Assembly (NCBI GenBank): GCA_041484195.1
Contig: JBGPHC010000024.1
Span: forward strand, 5,806-69,805
Length of the DNA stretch: 64,000 nt
Direction of reading: 5' to 3'
Source: PSRI01 sp041484195
Lineage (GTDB): Bacteria > Bacteroidota > Bacteroidia > Chitinophagales > Chitinophagaceae
Shown here: positions 1 through 10,600 of the stretch, piece after piece
Position numbering within the stretch: position 1 is the stretch's first letter
Layout: every line of letters starts with the position of its first letter
Position numbers and translations under genes: made by a program
The notes under the pieces: generated by a model
What the model was told of the DNA's origin: nothing
The model's input: the letters and a program-made list of their open reading frames with translations, nothing else
Databases searched by the model: none

Positions 1-237
1 TTCAGGGAGATGTTCAATATGAAGAGGAACAAAAAATTCGGGGTCATAAGAAAAACCTTCACCAGCCCAGATATACCATCCAGATGTATCACCTTCAGGT
101 GGATGGCGAAGTCCATTAATAGGGAAATTACCGTCTTTAACATTTAATGCAATTCCCACTTTCAAAAAGCATGGACTCGCAAGGAATGGGGCATTATATT
201 TTTCGCAAAGCATTTTTTGTTCTTTATCAAAATCCAT
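1..237 (-). CDS. Imm33-like immunity protein, partial (3' end beyond window)
   Basis: The first 79 codons of a minus-strand gene are visible before the window edge. The ATG at 237-235 lies inside the last codons of the RHS toxin gene: the toxin stop is at 229-227, giving an 11-base overlap that suggests translational coupling. The visible protein starts MDFDKEQKMLCEKYN and contains GLRHPPEGDTSGWYIWAGE followed by DPEFFVPLHIEHL. A Trp-rich SGWYIWAGE segment followed by an FVPLH stretch resembles the Imm33 (formerly DUF2185) family of immunity proteins as I remember it; no search was run. Position directly behind a toxin C-terminus is the classic place for the cognate immunity gene. The expected role is to bind and neutralise the HNH-like toxin domain in the cytoplasm of the producer or its kin. 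Confidence 0.72.
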   Translation of the reverse strand, partial: MDFDKEQKMLCEKYNAPFLASPCFLKVGIALNVKDGNFPINGLRHPPEGDTSGWYIWAGEGFSYDPEFFVPLHIEHLPE

Positions 238-3200
238 GTTTTTTCTTTTGTTGTTTGGAATATCTACTCATCTCAGCTCCCTGCTTTGCCGAGCAAGTTG
301 GACATTGGGGTTCTACTGCATCATTAGATCTCATTTTGCCTTTATCTACGCCTCCCTTTTCATAGTGTTGCTTCACTAAAATATCCTTGTGATTGGCCAC
401 CATTTTTGGTTTTGTTTGCCCGCAGGTCACGCAAGGCTTATCCTGAACAGAAGCCCTTTGAGCAGGAATCGTCGCATTATTGGGCCGTTTATATGGGGTA
501 TTTACATTGATTTCTTTTGGCTCAACTAATTTACTTTCAGCGCCTTTTAAAATTTGCTTTTCTCCTTGATTAAACTCCTCCTTTACAACCGCCTTCTCCA
601 ACGATTTGGCTGCTGTTCCCTCGACCTTCCCCGCAGGAATTACAGTCATCATTAATTCGCCCGTTGATTCTATTCTCGACTTATCTTCTGTAAACTCACT
701 TTGATAACTTTTCCCAGTTACTAATTCTGCTGCAGGAACGATGGGATTTAGGTTCTCATTAAAAAAATTTACAACAGGCACTATACCATTGTCCCAAAAA
801 ACTTCCTTGACAAGATCAAAAAATTCCAATCCTTCTAAATCAATCCCGGTTGTGGGTCTATTTTCTGCATAGGCATAGGTGCTGTTGTATTCATATTCAT
901 CAGCCAGCGGATCAATTTGCAAAAACCTTCCAATCTGGGGGTCATGATTTCTAAATCTGAATTGATACCAATTTAGTCCCAAATCGTCATCCAGTTCTTG
1001 CGAAACAAATTTCTTCTTGTTCTCTGCGTAGTTCGTCTTTAATGCTTTGGAACTAATCCCCGCCATGGTGAGCCCGAATGGATAATAATGCGTCTCCTCA
1101 AGTATCCTACCCCTATGATGAGTAACCTGGAAATTGTCAAAGAACACATCCATCGGACCTTCGTTCGATAGATACACATAAAGATAACCATTCGTGTTCA
1201 TTATTTTGCCCAGCTCCGTCATGGTTCCCTTTACATCGGCATTGGAGTTTACCTGGCGGGTGCCACTGCTGGAATTTACCAGGTTGAACTGCTCATCGAA
1301 AAGAATCCAATTCATGTATGCCTTAGGCTTACCGGCATTGGTATTGGGATCTGAACCTTTCAGATTATCAATATTCGGGTAGCCACTGCTCGTGAAACTG
1401 GTGCCATTACGTTGACCAATTGTGTATTTGCCCGTAGGATCAAGGGCTCCTGAATTTCCTCCGAAGGCCGCGATAAGGCCCGTTATCATTTCGGAGACTA
1501 TATGACTGTTGTTATTATTTTGTCCAACCGATTTATAAAAGACATCCGTTCGGATATCCACGGTATCGGTGGCCATCACCTTGAGCAGGATGCCGGGACC
1601 AATGCGCCTGGCCGGATCGGTATAGTTCAATCGAACTACGGTGTGATTGCTGGTATCGGTGTCATAACCGGAAGGCTTGGGCGCTTCCACACCTGACAAA
1701 GGATTGGGGCCATAAAAAGTCTGCTCCGTCACACGGTTGGCCGCTTCCATGGTGAGAGCCGGGTACATATCAGTCTGCCCTTCTTCTGTGAGTACCATCC
1801 TGATATTACCGAGATGGTCCTTGATAAAATAATCCCAGGCATAATGAGTGGGAACTGCCGCCTGCGTCAACACATAACGTAACCTCCCTTCCTCATGGCC
1901 AATGATCTGGAGTGTGTCATTGTTATATATATAGGGCCCGGTGTAAGTGGTGGTAGTGGTTTTAACTCCCGAAGTGCTATCCACCGTTATTTTCTTGAGT
2001 TTGTTCCCCGCCGCGTCATAGATATAACTGATGGTGCCTTTTCCATTGATGGCTATCTTTTGCGGCAGGTTGAGGAAATTATAGATAATCCCTGTGATCT
2101 TCTTATTATTGTCAATGGTGAGGTTACCATTGCCGTCATAAGCATAGTCATCACCGCCATTTACGCCATCTTTGAAATCTCCCAGCGGAGCGGTGACCCC
2201 GGTGCCATCAACGACTTTCGCCAGCTTATTACTCCAGAAACCGGTTTGCTGGTAGGTGTAGGCCAGCCTGTCAATGAGCGCAGATGTATTGAGCAGTAAG
2301 CCTTTTTGATTCATGGATAGTATATTCCCATTGGCATCATAGCGGAGACTGTCAACACTGAAATTCACGCTGGCATCCGTCGCATATCCGCTACCGTTAT
2401 TATGGGTATAGTCCCCTTTAAGGATTCGGTTGGTATTGTCGTATCCGAACCCGTAAGCCCTGCCAATGGGATTCCCTTTGCTCTTCCAGGATATTCCGGC
2501 GATATTGCCATTCAATTGATTTAGACTATAGCCATAGTCGTACCCTATATCCATTCCAAAAAAATTGCTGTTGCCTGCCCCTGATACATAATTTCGATTG
2601 AATCCCTTGAGCCAGCCCCGGATGGTGTATTCATACGCTAATGTTTCAACAGGCAGGCTGCCCAATGTCTTATTTTTGAGCCTGCCCAGTTTATCATACA
2701 CATTCGTGGCAATGGTTTCAGGAGTAGTGGATCCATTGAGATATTTATTGACCTGGGTCACACGCCCCTGCAAATCATAATTGAATGCAGTGGAGATTTT
2801 ATTGTTCTTTACCGGCGCTACCGCGGAAACGATGCTATGCGCGGCGCAGGTACTGATGATCTTGCTGCTGAAATCAAATCGCGTAGTAACCGTATCCCAT
2901 CCGGTAGTCACATTCTGTACCTGCTGCTGGAGCGGCCGGTTATAGTCATCGTAAAAATTGGCGCCCGGCAAATACAAATTATTATTGAGCGGATCCAATA
3001 CTTTCACCCGAGATCCGGTTGCCAGTCCACGTGTTTGCGCGGTTGATAATTCCGTTGGACTGTAAGGACTGCCCAAAACAGGCAGGTCACTGAAATTATT
3101 GAATACGCTGGTGAACTGGTGGTTGATATTGATATCGCCTCTGCTTTGCCAGCCATATCCATCGTAAAAACTTTCGGTGAGTACAGCATAAGTACCCCCA

Positions 3201-6200
3201 ACTGCGGGGTATGTCACACTGGACTGAGCCAGGTTCTGGTGAAAAGCCCTGGTATTTCCGTCATTCCATAAAGTAGTGGATATGGGCCTATCCAGGCTGT
3301 CATAAGCCGTAACTATCCATTGACCATTGAGTCGCAACGCGGAATCCTGAGACATGACCAATCTGTCGCGCGCATCATAGACCATGTCCACTCTTCCAGC
3401 GCCCGGTACTTTCTTGGTTATCATCCTTCCTTCCTGGTCGTAATTGTACCAGAAACAAAGTTCATTTTGAACCGTGGTGCTCAGCGTCCAGCCATTTGCT
3501 GCTGCATATTGCACGGCTTTGGGAGGAATCACATAACGCAGGTGGTCAAACACATCATACACGTAATAGGTCGATAGCCATCCCGTATAGCCATTGAACA
3601 GGGTATCAGACAATTCCACTTTTTTCAGGATTGTCTTTCCTTCCATGTCCTTGAACTCAATCACCTTATTTTCGTGCTCATCGGTGGTAACGATTTCGGC
3701 CAATGTGCCGCTTGCATAACTACCCGTCATGGCCGGCACATCCGTAATATTGTTGCCAATCGTCCAGATTTTCACGGAATCATAAGTACCATTGAAAGTA
3801 TAATCCGTCCTGACTCCGATATTATTTCCTGTCCAGCTATTGCCTGCTGCCGTGGCCTTCATCACCCTGTTCATGGGTGACGGTTCATAGAATGTGTTGT
3901 TGTAATAAAAGCCTTCCAGGTTATTATACATGGTATTATAGAAAGCTGGTTGTTTCACGTTGGCGTCGGTCCTGAAATTTCCGCTGTTAACGCTGTCGCT
4001 ATAGGGCAGGTATTGCTGTACCACTCGTCCGAGCAGATCATAATTCATTACGGAAATGAGATCCTGGTTATCTGCCGTAGCTTGTTTGGCGACGGTTTGG
4101 ATTTCCCTGCCCAGGTCATCAAAATAGGTGGTGGATTGTTTGTAGTCACTGATCACCGTGAGAGCCTTGGCTGCGGCAAGGGTAGTGATGCCGGGTTTGA
4201 ATACGTCCCAGGTGCGGATATAATTTATTTTATTTGGCGCTATGGCCGATAGTGAATAGGAATTTATTGGAATGGCGGTAATACTTGGATCCGCATTGGC
4301 CTTGGTGGCCGTGGTGGGAGCATTGGTGCCTGTCACGCCGTTCAAAACTTTTACTTTTATAACGTTGAAGAATCCCGTCACGTTAGCAAATCCGCCTTGC
4401 GCGCCATTGGTAACATATCTCCGGTAATAAATAGTTCTGCTGAGTGCCCCGGGTGAATAATTCAAAGATGTAGCTCCGCTAATTGGCTTCCAGTTCACTT
4501 CATCAGAAGATTGTTGCCATTGATAAGAATAAGTCGCCACCGTGCCCCCATTTGCCGCCGTCCCGGTCAAGGAAGGACTGCCTCCCGAATTGATGACCAG
4601 GGTATAGGGTGAGATCGTCCCCGGATCAAACTTTACAATCTTTACAAGAATCAAAACGGTATTGGTATACCTGGTTGTAACGCCATTGGTCACACGACGG
4701 CGGTAATAAATTTTAGTAGCGACAGGATCGGCAGGCTGATAGTTTGTTCCATCACCCAGGTTGGAGACGGACTGGAAATTGACACCGTCCCATGAATATT
4801 CCCACTGATAGCGATATACACTGTCTATGCCACCCGTGGGAGCATTACCTGAAACCATTGCCGGCACTGTATTCCACCCTATAGAATCTGTATTACCTGA
4901 AGTGATGGCACCGGGATTAAAGTAGGGATACAAGGCAATATAAGTCGTGTCGGTATATAAGGTGACCCCGCTGCATTGAACCCTGCGGCGGTAATAAACA
5001 TTTTGCGTTGGAGTGATAGTAAGCGAAGTTGCGGTCTGGCCAACAATGTCTGTATAATTGATTGAATCGGTTGACTGTTGCCATTGGTAACTAAAATTGC
5101 CCACGCAATTGCCTCCGGTGGCTCCATCGGGAAATGTATTGATGGTGAGCGAAGCCGTCTGTTCCAGGCTTTGGATAGGTTTGCCAATAAAAGAAGGAGA
5201 TAAGGGGGACAAATGAACATTCACAAGGACTGTAATAAATGTGCCCCCATTATTCAGGGTTACAGTTTGAAAACCTGAACTAACCCATTTCACGACAAAA
5301 TTTGCAACCTGGTTATAGGCTCCCTGGATTTGCCCACCGGATGTGACCCCCCAACTGTAATTGGTCGGGTTCCCTCCTGTGAAATAGTAAGTAACTGTCT
5401 GCCCGATCCAGCAATCAACCGGTCCATTCAATTGACTTGATTCAGTGGTTATAGTGTCTGTTACGCTATACGCAGTTTGACTACCTATGGTGACCTTCAT
5501 TCGATAATATGTGGTGGTCGTTGGATTAAATGCTCCCGGGTTATATACTAACTGCGTAGCATAACTGATATCCGACCAGCTTGTACCATTAGGTGATTGC
5601 TGCCATTGATAGCTATAACAACCCATACCGGGGCAGGGCCCGCCGCTTGCCGAAGCCGATTTCAAATTAAGCGGCGCACCGGTATAAATATTCGTCAGTT
5701 GAGAAGTGGGCGTAGGAGATCCTGCAACAAAGGGTGGAAATTGGACGGTTATTGTATTGGTATTGGCAGTTTCCGAGCCACATACTGATTTTAACCTGTA
5801 ATACATGGCAGTAGTAAGATTACCAGGTGTATAGGTCAGGCTGCCGGCAGGGCCCACATCTGACCAAACGAAGTTATCTGAAGACTGCTGCCACTGATAG
5901 CTGTAGCTTCCGCACATGCCACCGGTGGATGCTGTTGCTGTCAGTTGACCCGGACTGGTATTATAGGCAATTGTCACCGATGAAGGCGAAGCAGTACCGG
6001 CAGTCAAATGATTATGAACGACCACCACGGCCGTTGTAGAATATGCCGTCTGACCCGAGCAACTTGCTTTGCGCCGATAGTATGTGGTAGAGGACAAGGA
6101 GCCGGGGCTATAGGTTGAAGCAGTTCCACTGATCAGAGTGAAATTGGTCCCATCCGGCGATGATTCCCACGAGTAAGTATAAGCGCCACCGCAGCCTCCT

Positions 6201-6937
6201 CCGGAGGCCGGAGAACCTCCGATGGTTGCAGGGGAGGTGCCAGTGAAGATGTCCTGACTGGCCGGGCTCAGGCTACCACCCTGTAATTGTGGATTCACTG
6301 TGATTGTAGCCACATCTGAATAGCCGGTAGAACCTGAAATGCTTTCGGCAACAAAACGTCTGAAATAAGTAGTTAACGTAAGATTTCCACTTGTATAGTT
6401 TTGTCCGGTAGCATTAGTGATATTAGTATAATTGACGTTATCTGTGGAATTTTGCCACTGGTAATTGTATGTTGGCGTACAGGTTCCACCCGTCGCAGCT
6501 GAGCAATTGATGGCAGCAGGAGCCGTGCTGTAGTTGATAGTCTGGGTTTTTCCTGATGTAATAGTGCCAGGAGTCAATGAGCTGGTAATTACTATATTCA
6601 GTGTGGGTGTTCCAGAGCTGGATGCAACCCTTACCCAATGAACCTGTGCAGCCGAGGTCCAGGTTACATACACAGCCCCTTGAGGATTACCCGTTATGGA
6701 TCCTTCGAAAGCTCCTTGAGATCCAGATACAGAACTAATATATCCCCCGCTTACTGTCCAGGTCATGGAGCCTGAAATAATGCCTGCCCTATACCTGTAC
6801 TGTGTCATATTAGCTACACAGGTAGTGCCCGAAATACTTTGGGTTTGAGCTAAAGTAGTATTGGTTAGCAGTAACTCTGCAGAGCCAAGCAAAAGAAGGA
6901 AAACTAAATTCCTGGATTTATACAAGGCATTATTCAT
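227..6937 (-). CDS. RHS polymorphic toxin with Ig-like repeats, DUF6443-like region and HNH-like C-terminus
   Basis: The 2236-residue protein begins with a signal peptide (about residues 1-30, ending in LAQ). Residues about 30-880 hold at least seven Ig/PKD-like modules, each marked by a YQWQQS-type strand and a YYRR-type strand. A DUF6443-like segment (TWDVFKPGI, then FDDLGREIQ) starts near residue 905. YD/RHS repeats follow to about 1990 and end in the RHS core signature (YYPFGLTMAGI, IGRFLQIDPLADEY, YAYAENRPTTGIDLEGLE, near 1950-2030). The last 200 residues carry a pre-toxin-like stretch (IVPAAELVTGKSY) and a toxin module with CVTCG, NHKD and CPTC. This arrangement suggests a zinc-stabilised HNH/His-Me nuclease fold. 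The RHS shell normally encapsulates the toxin and releases it into a competitor. The nuclease call is inference from Cys/His spacing. It is the fourth gene of a minus-strand operon, 65 bases after the 209-residue gene. Confidence 0.88.
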   Translation of the reverse strand: MNNALYKSRNLVFLLLLGSAELLLTNTTLAQTQSISGTTCVANMTQYRYRAGIISGSMTWTVSGGYISSVSGSQGAFEGSITGNPQGAVYVTWTSAAQVHWVRVASSSGTPTLNIVITSSLTPGTITSGKTQTINYSTAPAAINCSAATGGTCTPTYNYQWQNSTDNVNYTNITNATGQNYTSGNLTLTTYFRRFVAESISGSTGYSDVATITVNPQLQGGSLSPASQDIFTGTSPATIGGSPASGGGCGGAYTYSWESSPDGTNFTLISGTASTYSPGSLSSTTYYRRKASCSGQTAYSTTAVVVVHNHLTAGTASPSSVTIAYNTSPGQLTATASTGGMCGSYSYQWQQSSDNFVWSDVGPAGSLTYTPGNLTTAMYYRLKSVCGSETANTNTITVQFPPFVAGSPTPTSQLTNIYTGAPLNLKSASASGGPCPGMGCYSYQWQQSPNGTSWSDISYATQLVYNPGAFNPTTTTYYRMKVTIGSQTAYSVTDTITTESSQLNGPVDCWIGQTVTYYFTGGNPTNYSWGVTSGGQIQGAYNQVANFVVKWVSSGFQTVTLNNGGTFITVLVNVHLSPLSPSFIGKPIQSLEQTASLTINTFPDGATGGNCVGNFSYQWQQSTDSINYTDIVGQTATSLTITPTQNVYYRRRVQCSGVTLYTDTTYIALYPYFNPGAITSGNTDSIGWNTVPAMVSGNAPTGGIDSVYRYQWEYSWDGVNFQSVSNLGDGTNYQPADPVATKIYYRRRVTNGVTTRYTNTVLILVKIVKFDPGTISPYTLVINSGGSPSLTGTAANGGTVATYSYQWQQSSDEVNWKPISGATSLNYSPGALSRTIYYRRYVTNGAQGGFANVTGFFNVIKVKVLNGVTGTNAPTTATKANADPSITAIPINSYSLSAIAPNKINYIRTWDVFKPGITTLAAAKALTVISDYKQSTTYFDDLGREIQTVAKQATADNQDLISVMNYDLLGRVVQQYLPYSDSVNSGNFRTDANVKQPAFYNTMYNNLEGFYYNNTFYEPSPMNRVMKATAAGNSWTGNNIGVRTDYTFNGTYDSVKIWTIGNNITDVPAMTGSYASGTLAEIVTTDEHENKVIEFKDMEGKTILKKVELSDTLFNGYTGWLSTYYVYDVFDHLRYVIPPKAVQYAAANGWTLSTTVQNELCFWYNYDQEGRMITKKVPGAGRVDMVYDARDRLVMSQDSALRLNGQWIVTAYDSLDRPISTTLWNDGNTRAFHQNLAQSSVTYPAVGGTYAVLTESFYDGYGWQSRGDININHQFTSVFNNFSDLPVLGSPYSPTELSTAQTRGLATGSRVKVLDPLNNNLYLPGANFYDDYNRPLQQQVQNVTTGWDTVTTRFDFSSKIISTCAAHSIVSAVAPVKNNKISTAFNYDLQGRVTQVNKYLNGSTTPETIATNVYDKLGRLKNKTLGSLPVETLAYEYTIRGWLKGFNRNYVSGAGNSNFFGMDIGYDYGYSLNQLNGNIAGISWKSKGNPIGRAYGFGYDNTNRILKGDYTHNNGSGYATDASVNFSVDSLRYDANGNILSMNQKGLLLNTSALIDRLAYTYQQTGFWSNKLAKVVDGTGVTAPLGDFKDGVNGGDDYAYDGNGNLTIDNNKKITGIIYNFLNLPQKIAINGKGTISYIYDAAGNKLKKITVDSTSGVKTTTTTYTGPYIYNNDTLQIIGHEEGRLRYVLTQAAVPTHYAWDYFIKDHLGNIRMVLTEEGQTDMYPALTMEAANRVTEQTFYGPNPLSGVEAPKPSGYDTDTSNHTVVRLNYTDPARRIGPGILLKVMATDTVDIRTDVFYKSVGQNNNNSHIVSEMITGLIAAFGGNSGALDPTGKYTIGQRNGTSFTSSGYPNIDNLKGSDPNTNAGKPKAYMNWILFDEQFNLVNSSSGTRQVNSNADVKGTMTELGKIMNTNGYLYVYLSNEGPMDVFFDNFQVTHHRGRILEETHYYPFGLTMAGISSKALKTNYAENKKKFVSQELDDDLGLNWYQFRFRNHDPQIGRFLQIDPLADEYEYNSTYAYAENRPTTGIDLEGLEFFDLVKEVFWDNGIVPVVNFFNENLNPIVPAAELVTGKSYQSEFTEDKSRIESTGELMMTVIPAGKVEGTAAKSLEKAVVKEEFNQGEKQILKGAESKLVEPKEINVNTPYKRPNNATIPAQRASVQDKPCVTCGQTKPKMVANHKDILVKQHYEKGGVDKGKMRSNDAVEPQCPTCSAKQGAEMSRYSKQQKKKHGF
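4300..6850 (-). repeat. Array of Ig/PKD-like domain repeats within the RHS toxin gene
   Basis: At least seven diverged in-frame repeats of roughly 80-100 codons encode the recurring strand YxYQWQQSxDxxxW/Y, followed about 25 residues later by a YYRR-type strand. Examples are YNYQWQNSTDN, YTYSWESSPDG, YSYQWQQSSDN, YSYQWQQSPNG, FSYQWQQSTDS, YRYQWEYSWDG and YSYQWQQSSDE. They probably form an extracellular stalk or adhesive array. A related module with a different sequence (VDCWIGQTVTYYFTGG) interrupts the series in the middle. Repeat boundaries are approximate. Confidence 0.75.
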
Positions 6938-7002
6938 GGATTTTTCTTTGCAGTTAGAGTTTGGGATAGCTTAATAATATTCTCTTGCATGAAATGATTA
7001 AT

Positions 7003-7632
7003 TTACTTTGACTCCGGAGGAGCTGCGACGTAAACAGTGACTACATTTGAATATGCAATATTATTTGAGATGGTTTCTACAACCTTTCTCCTGAAAAAAC
7101 TGCTTTGTACCAATGGGTTGCTCAATACCAACAACAGGTCATTCGCACCTTTGATGTCGGTCCATATCACTTTATCCGATGACTGTTGCCATTGATATGA
7201 ATATTTCGTTGAACATCCGCCCCCGGAAGCGGGCGAACAATAAAAATTACCCGGAACTAAATTGTACCCCAGGACTTGGGTATGCATAGAAATGTCCAGT
7301 ACTCCACTTTCCAGAGGTTTTGTAATTGTAACGGTCTTGGTCAGTTTTCCCATGGAGGAAGTCAGCACAATTTCGCCTGAAGAAATATTGGGATTCCATA
7401 TTACGCGAAACGAAGCAGAATAAGACCCACTGGCACAGGTAGTATTGGTACCCGAAATGGCACCTCCGGTAATGCACACTTGAAAATCAAAGTTAGAAAC
7501 GGTATCTGCAACAATTAAATATAGATACTCCGTCCCAGACACAACGCATTGCGGACCTGTGATGGAACCTTGAGCCCGGCTTGCGTAAGCAAAGAAAGAA
7601 AATAGTAAATATGGGAGCAATATTTTTTTCAT
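7003..7632 (-). CDS. Secreted protein with one Ig-like YQWQQS module
   Basis: This 209-residue protein has a clear signal peptide (MKKILLPYLLFSFFAYASRAQ). A PKD/Ig-like N-terminal half (SITGPQCVVSGTEYLY) is followed by one module with YSYQWQQSSDKVIW and FFRRKV. It is collinear with roughly the first 230 residues of the downstream RHS toxin, including a conserved SI(S/T)GxxCV opening, so it looks like a free-standing copy of the toxin's N-terminal stalk. It sits between the two RHS-type genes, 31 and 65 bases away, so all three are probably co-transcribed. Function is unknown; it could cap, anchor or escort the toxin, or be left over from recombination between RHS loci. Confidence 0.7.
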   Translation of the reverse strand: MKKILLPYLLFSFFAYASRAQGSITGPQCVVSGTEYLYLIVADTVSNFDFQVCITGGAISGTNTTCASGSYSASFRVIWNPNISSGEIVLTSSMGKLTKTVTITKPLESGVLDISMHTQVLGYNLVPGNFYCSPASGGGCSTKYSYQWQQSSDKVIWTDIKGANDLLLVLSNPLVQSSFFRRKVVETISNNIAYSNVVTVYVAAPPESK

Positions 7633-7663
7633 GAGAATTTCATTTTTTTTATTTTGATTTCTA

Positions 7664-10600
7664 TCACCTGCTTAATTCACCATAATTATATTCAAACACT
7701 TTCCTCATATTTCCAAATTGATCCCTGATATCAAGCAACCTGTTAAAAGAATCATAATCATAATAGGTGATAGTGCTATTGACGCTACATTCTGCGATGA
7801 GGCGTAATAGGTTGTCATAGGTATAAGTGGTCATTTGTGCCGTGGAAGGATGCAGACGCAGTTCATCAATATTGCCGCTGCCTGTAATCGAGACAGAGGT
7901 TGCACCTGTTACTGTTACTTCCAAATACTGGTATCCATTAAGAGTCCGGCCTCCAATATAATTGCTTACTGTTCCTCCTGCTATATTATAGGTAGTTCCT
8001 GATTTTTTCCAAAATGAAAGAATATAGGATTTGGATGAACTCAATCCGGTTTTGGTGACAGGATTACTGCTGAGGTTGATGGCATGTGTTCCGGTGGGTG
8101 CGGTGGCGTCGGCTACGACTGAACCCGCCGGGTAAGTCCAATTGCCCGTTTCCGCTGACTCGAAACTATTATAAGCCACGTCGATGTATAGAGCATTGTC
8201 AACCTGGGCCAGAGGGAGATTCGTGGAATTATCCCATATCAATGCCTGGTTTTTGTCATTAACAAGTTTCTGTTCAATAATCTTTCCCGTGGTACCATTC
8301 ACGTTGAAGCTGGCTTTTTCAACGAAGTTGGAACTTGGAATGAGTGAAGTAAACTGTGAGGTATAAGCGATATTTTCACCCGCCTGCACTTTTGACAAGG
8401 GCACGGTAGTTTCCAGCGCATATATTTTGGATGGATTGACAAAAGTGTCGGTTCCACTAGTCGCAAAATCTTTGAACTGAGTGATAGTTCCACCAACCAA
8501 CTGATTATTCTTCCAGGTGCGGGTAGCTACAGGCACCAACATATTTCGCTTCTGCATTTTGCCAAATATTCCATCAGCAGTCGCATTGCTCGCATAATCA
8601 AATGAATAGTAAGTCTTGGTGATAATAGAATCCCCAACACTGTTTAGAGTAGTATCAGAAGTCTGCAGCGTGTGAAGTGTATCTTCATATCCATAACGAT
8701 GTGTAGTGACCATCGCCTTGGCATCTTTATAATCCGTGATGGTAGAATAAATCAGACGAGAAACGCCCGTATGAAGTTTATAATAAGTTAAAGCATCATT
8801 ATATGCTCCTGGCAAGCCTGATGTCCTGAAAAATTTAAACCCCCTGATCCAGAAGTTTTCATGGTAATTCTCCTTATAAATATTTCTAACAATTTTCAAC
8901 AAAACATGATTTGAGTCATATGTGCTTTCCCCCAACAATTGTCCCCTGCGAAAATCTACCTGCTCCGGCGCCGCAGGATAATAGTGTTCGAGCAAGCTTC
9001 CTGAGTAATAGGATAAATTTTGAGGCAAGATGTCATTAAAATGGCCGTTCCCAAAAATTCCTGGAAATACTCCAAAATCAGTTTGGATTGAAGTACTTGC
9101 CGTGTAATTATACATGTCCAGCCGAGAGCTGTTGGAGAACAATTGATCAGCCATAAAGTAGTATACTTTTGACCCTCCTTCCCCATTGGAGCCGAATATT
9201 TCTTTCACGATCGGGTAGCCGATATGGTTACCTTGGAAATCCTGAAGGGGCACTATGCTTTGAGATTGCCTTACCAAACAATTGAGATTCATTAAATATG
9301 ATCCAAACCCATAACCCTGATACCCTACTTGAAAACCACTGGATGGATCGGTTGAAAAAAAGTATTCGTTCTGTACATTTATCAGGTACTGCGGCACTTT
9401 ATACAACACCCCTCCAGCACCGTAATCAAATAAACGGACCTGAGATATGCCTGATATGCTATCCTGAGTAGTTATCCTGTGTATCCTTAGGCCCCCCACC
9501 ATCATTGATGGGCTCGCCAAAGTAGATGTGTGCGCTTCAAAATCAAAGCTTGTCGTTACCCCAAGTGGGTCCTTGATTGACTTGATAGAAAATGCCTGCA
9601 TGTCGGGCCATTTGGGTTCTCTTACTGCAGCTGCCCCAATTCTGTTGATGCAGATATCATGGGAAACACGGGGAGTAAATCTCATATTATTAGCGCCTGA
9701 ATAATTATTGCTGTAGCCCCAGTGGTCCTGGTCATAGCTCATACGCCGAGGTAATTGCTGAGATTCCTGGTAGGTAAAAATATAGGGTGGTTTGTAAGAG
9801 AGCCCGTCTCCTGAAAATTCCCTGACGGAAACTAATTTCAAGCGTTTGGTATCGGAAATATCGCTATTCATAAACCCAAGGGCGCCCAAGGGTAAATTAG
9901 CGGCTGTGCTGGAATTAAAATAACTATAACCTAGAAGGAATTGCTTAATGCATTGATTTGCGGCATTAAATATTTTGACAGAATCCAATTGGTAAGAAGT
10001 CCCTACAAGGTCCTGCCTCGCTGCATGGGCACCAAAGCTTATGGTGTAATTTCTGGATTTGATATTGGTCAGCCTCAAACCGTTTACAGTCGTTTTATAC
10101 AAAGTAGAAGGGTTATCCTCACTACTAAAGGAACAGGCTTGTTGTGGATAAGAATTCCCAGAACCGCCAAAAATCTTGGTTTCCTGGCCAAGGTCAAAAT
10201 AGGAATAAGTTTCCGGAGTATAATTGAAATACACAGTGTCTTTCGAATTAGGATAAATGATCCTGGTTAGAAACCAACTGGATGGCCTTTGGGTGTTTGG
10301 GTCCTGTGAGCTTGTGTTGGGTGTTACGGCATTAATTTCGTGCATACTGTTTTCACCAAAATAATATCTTGTACCATCAGGCGTGGTGATCATCCAGGAC
10401 GTAAAATCTCCGCCATTATATGTCACGGCAATTTTTACATCCTCTTCGGTGAGCATGCGCGGTGTGCGATATTCATCAAATACAAACTTCCCAGTGTATC
10501 CATTAAAATTAAAGGTGAAAAGATCCGGCTCGCAATCCGCTTTTCCCGCACTGAGTTGTTGTTTTAGGTTTTCAAATATGGCGCCATCACTGTTAGCATA

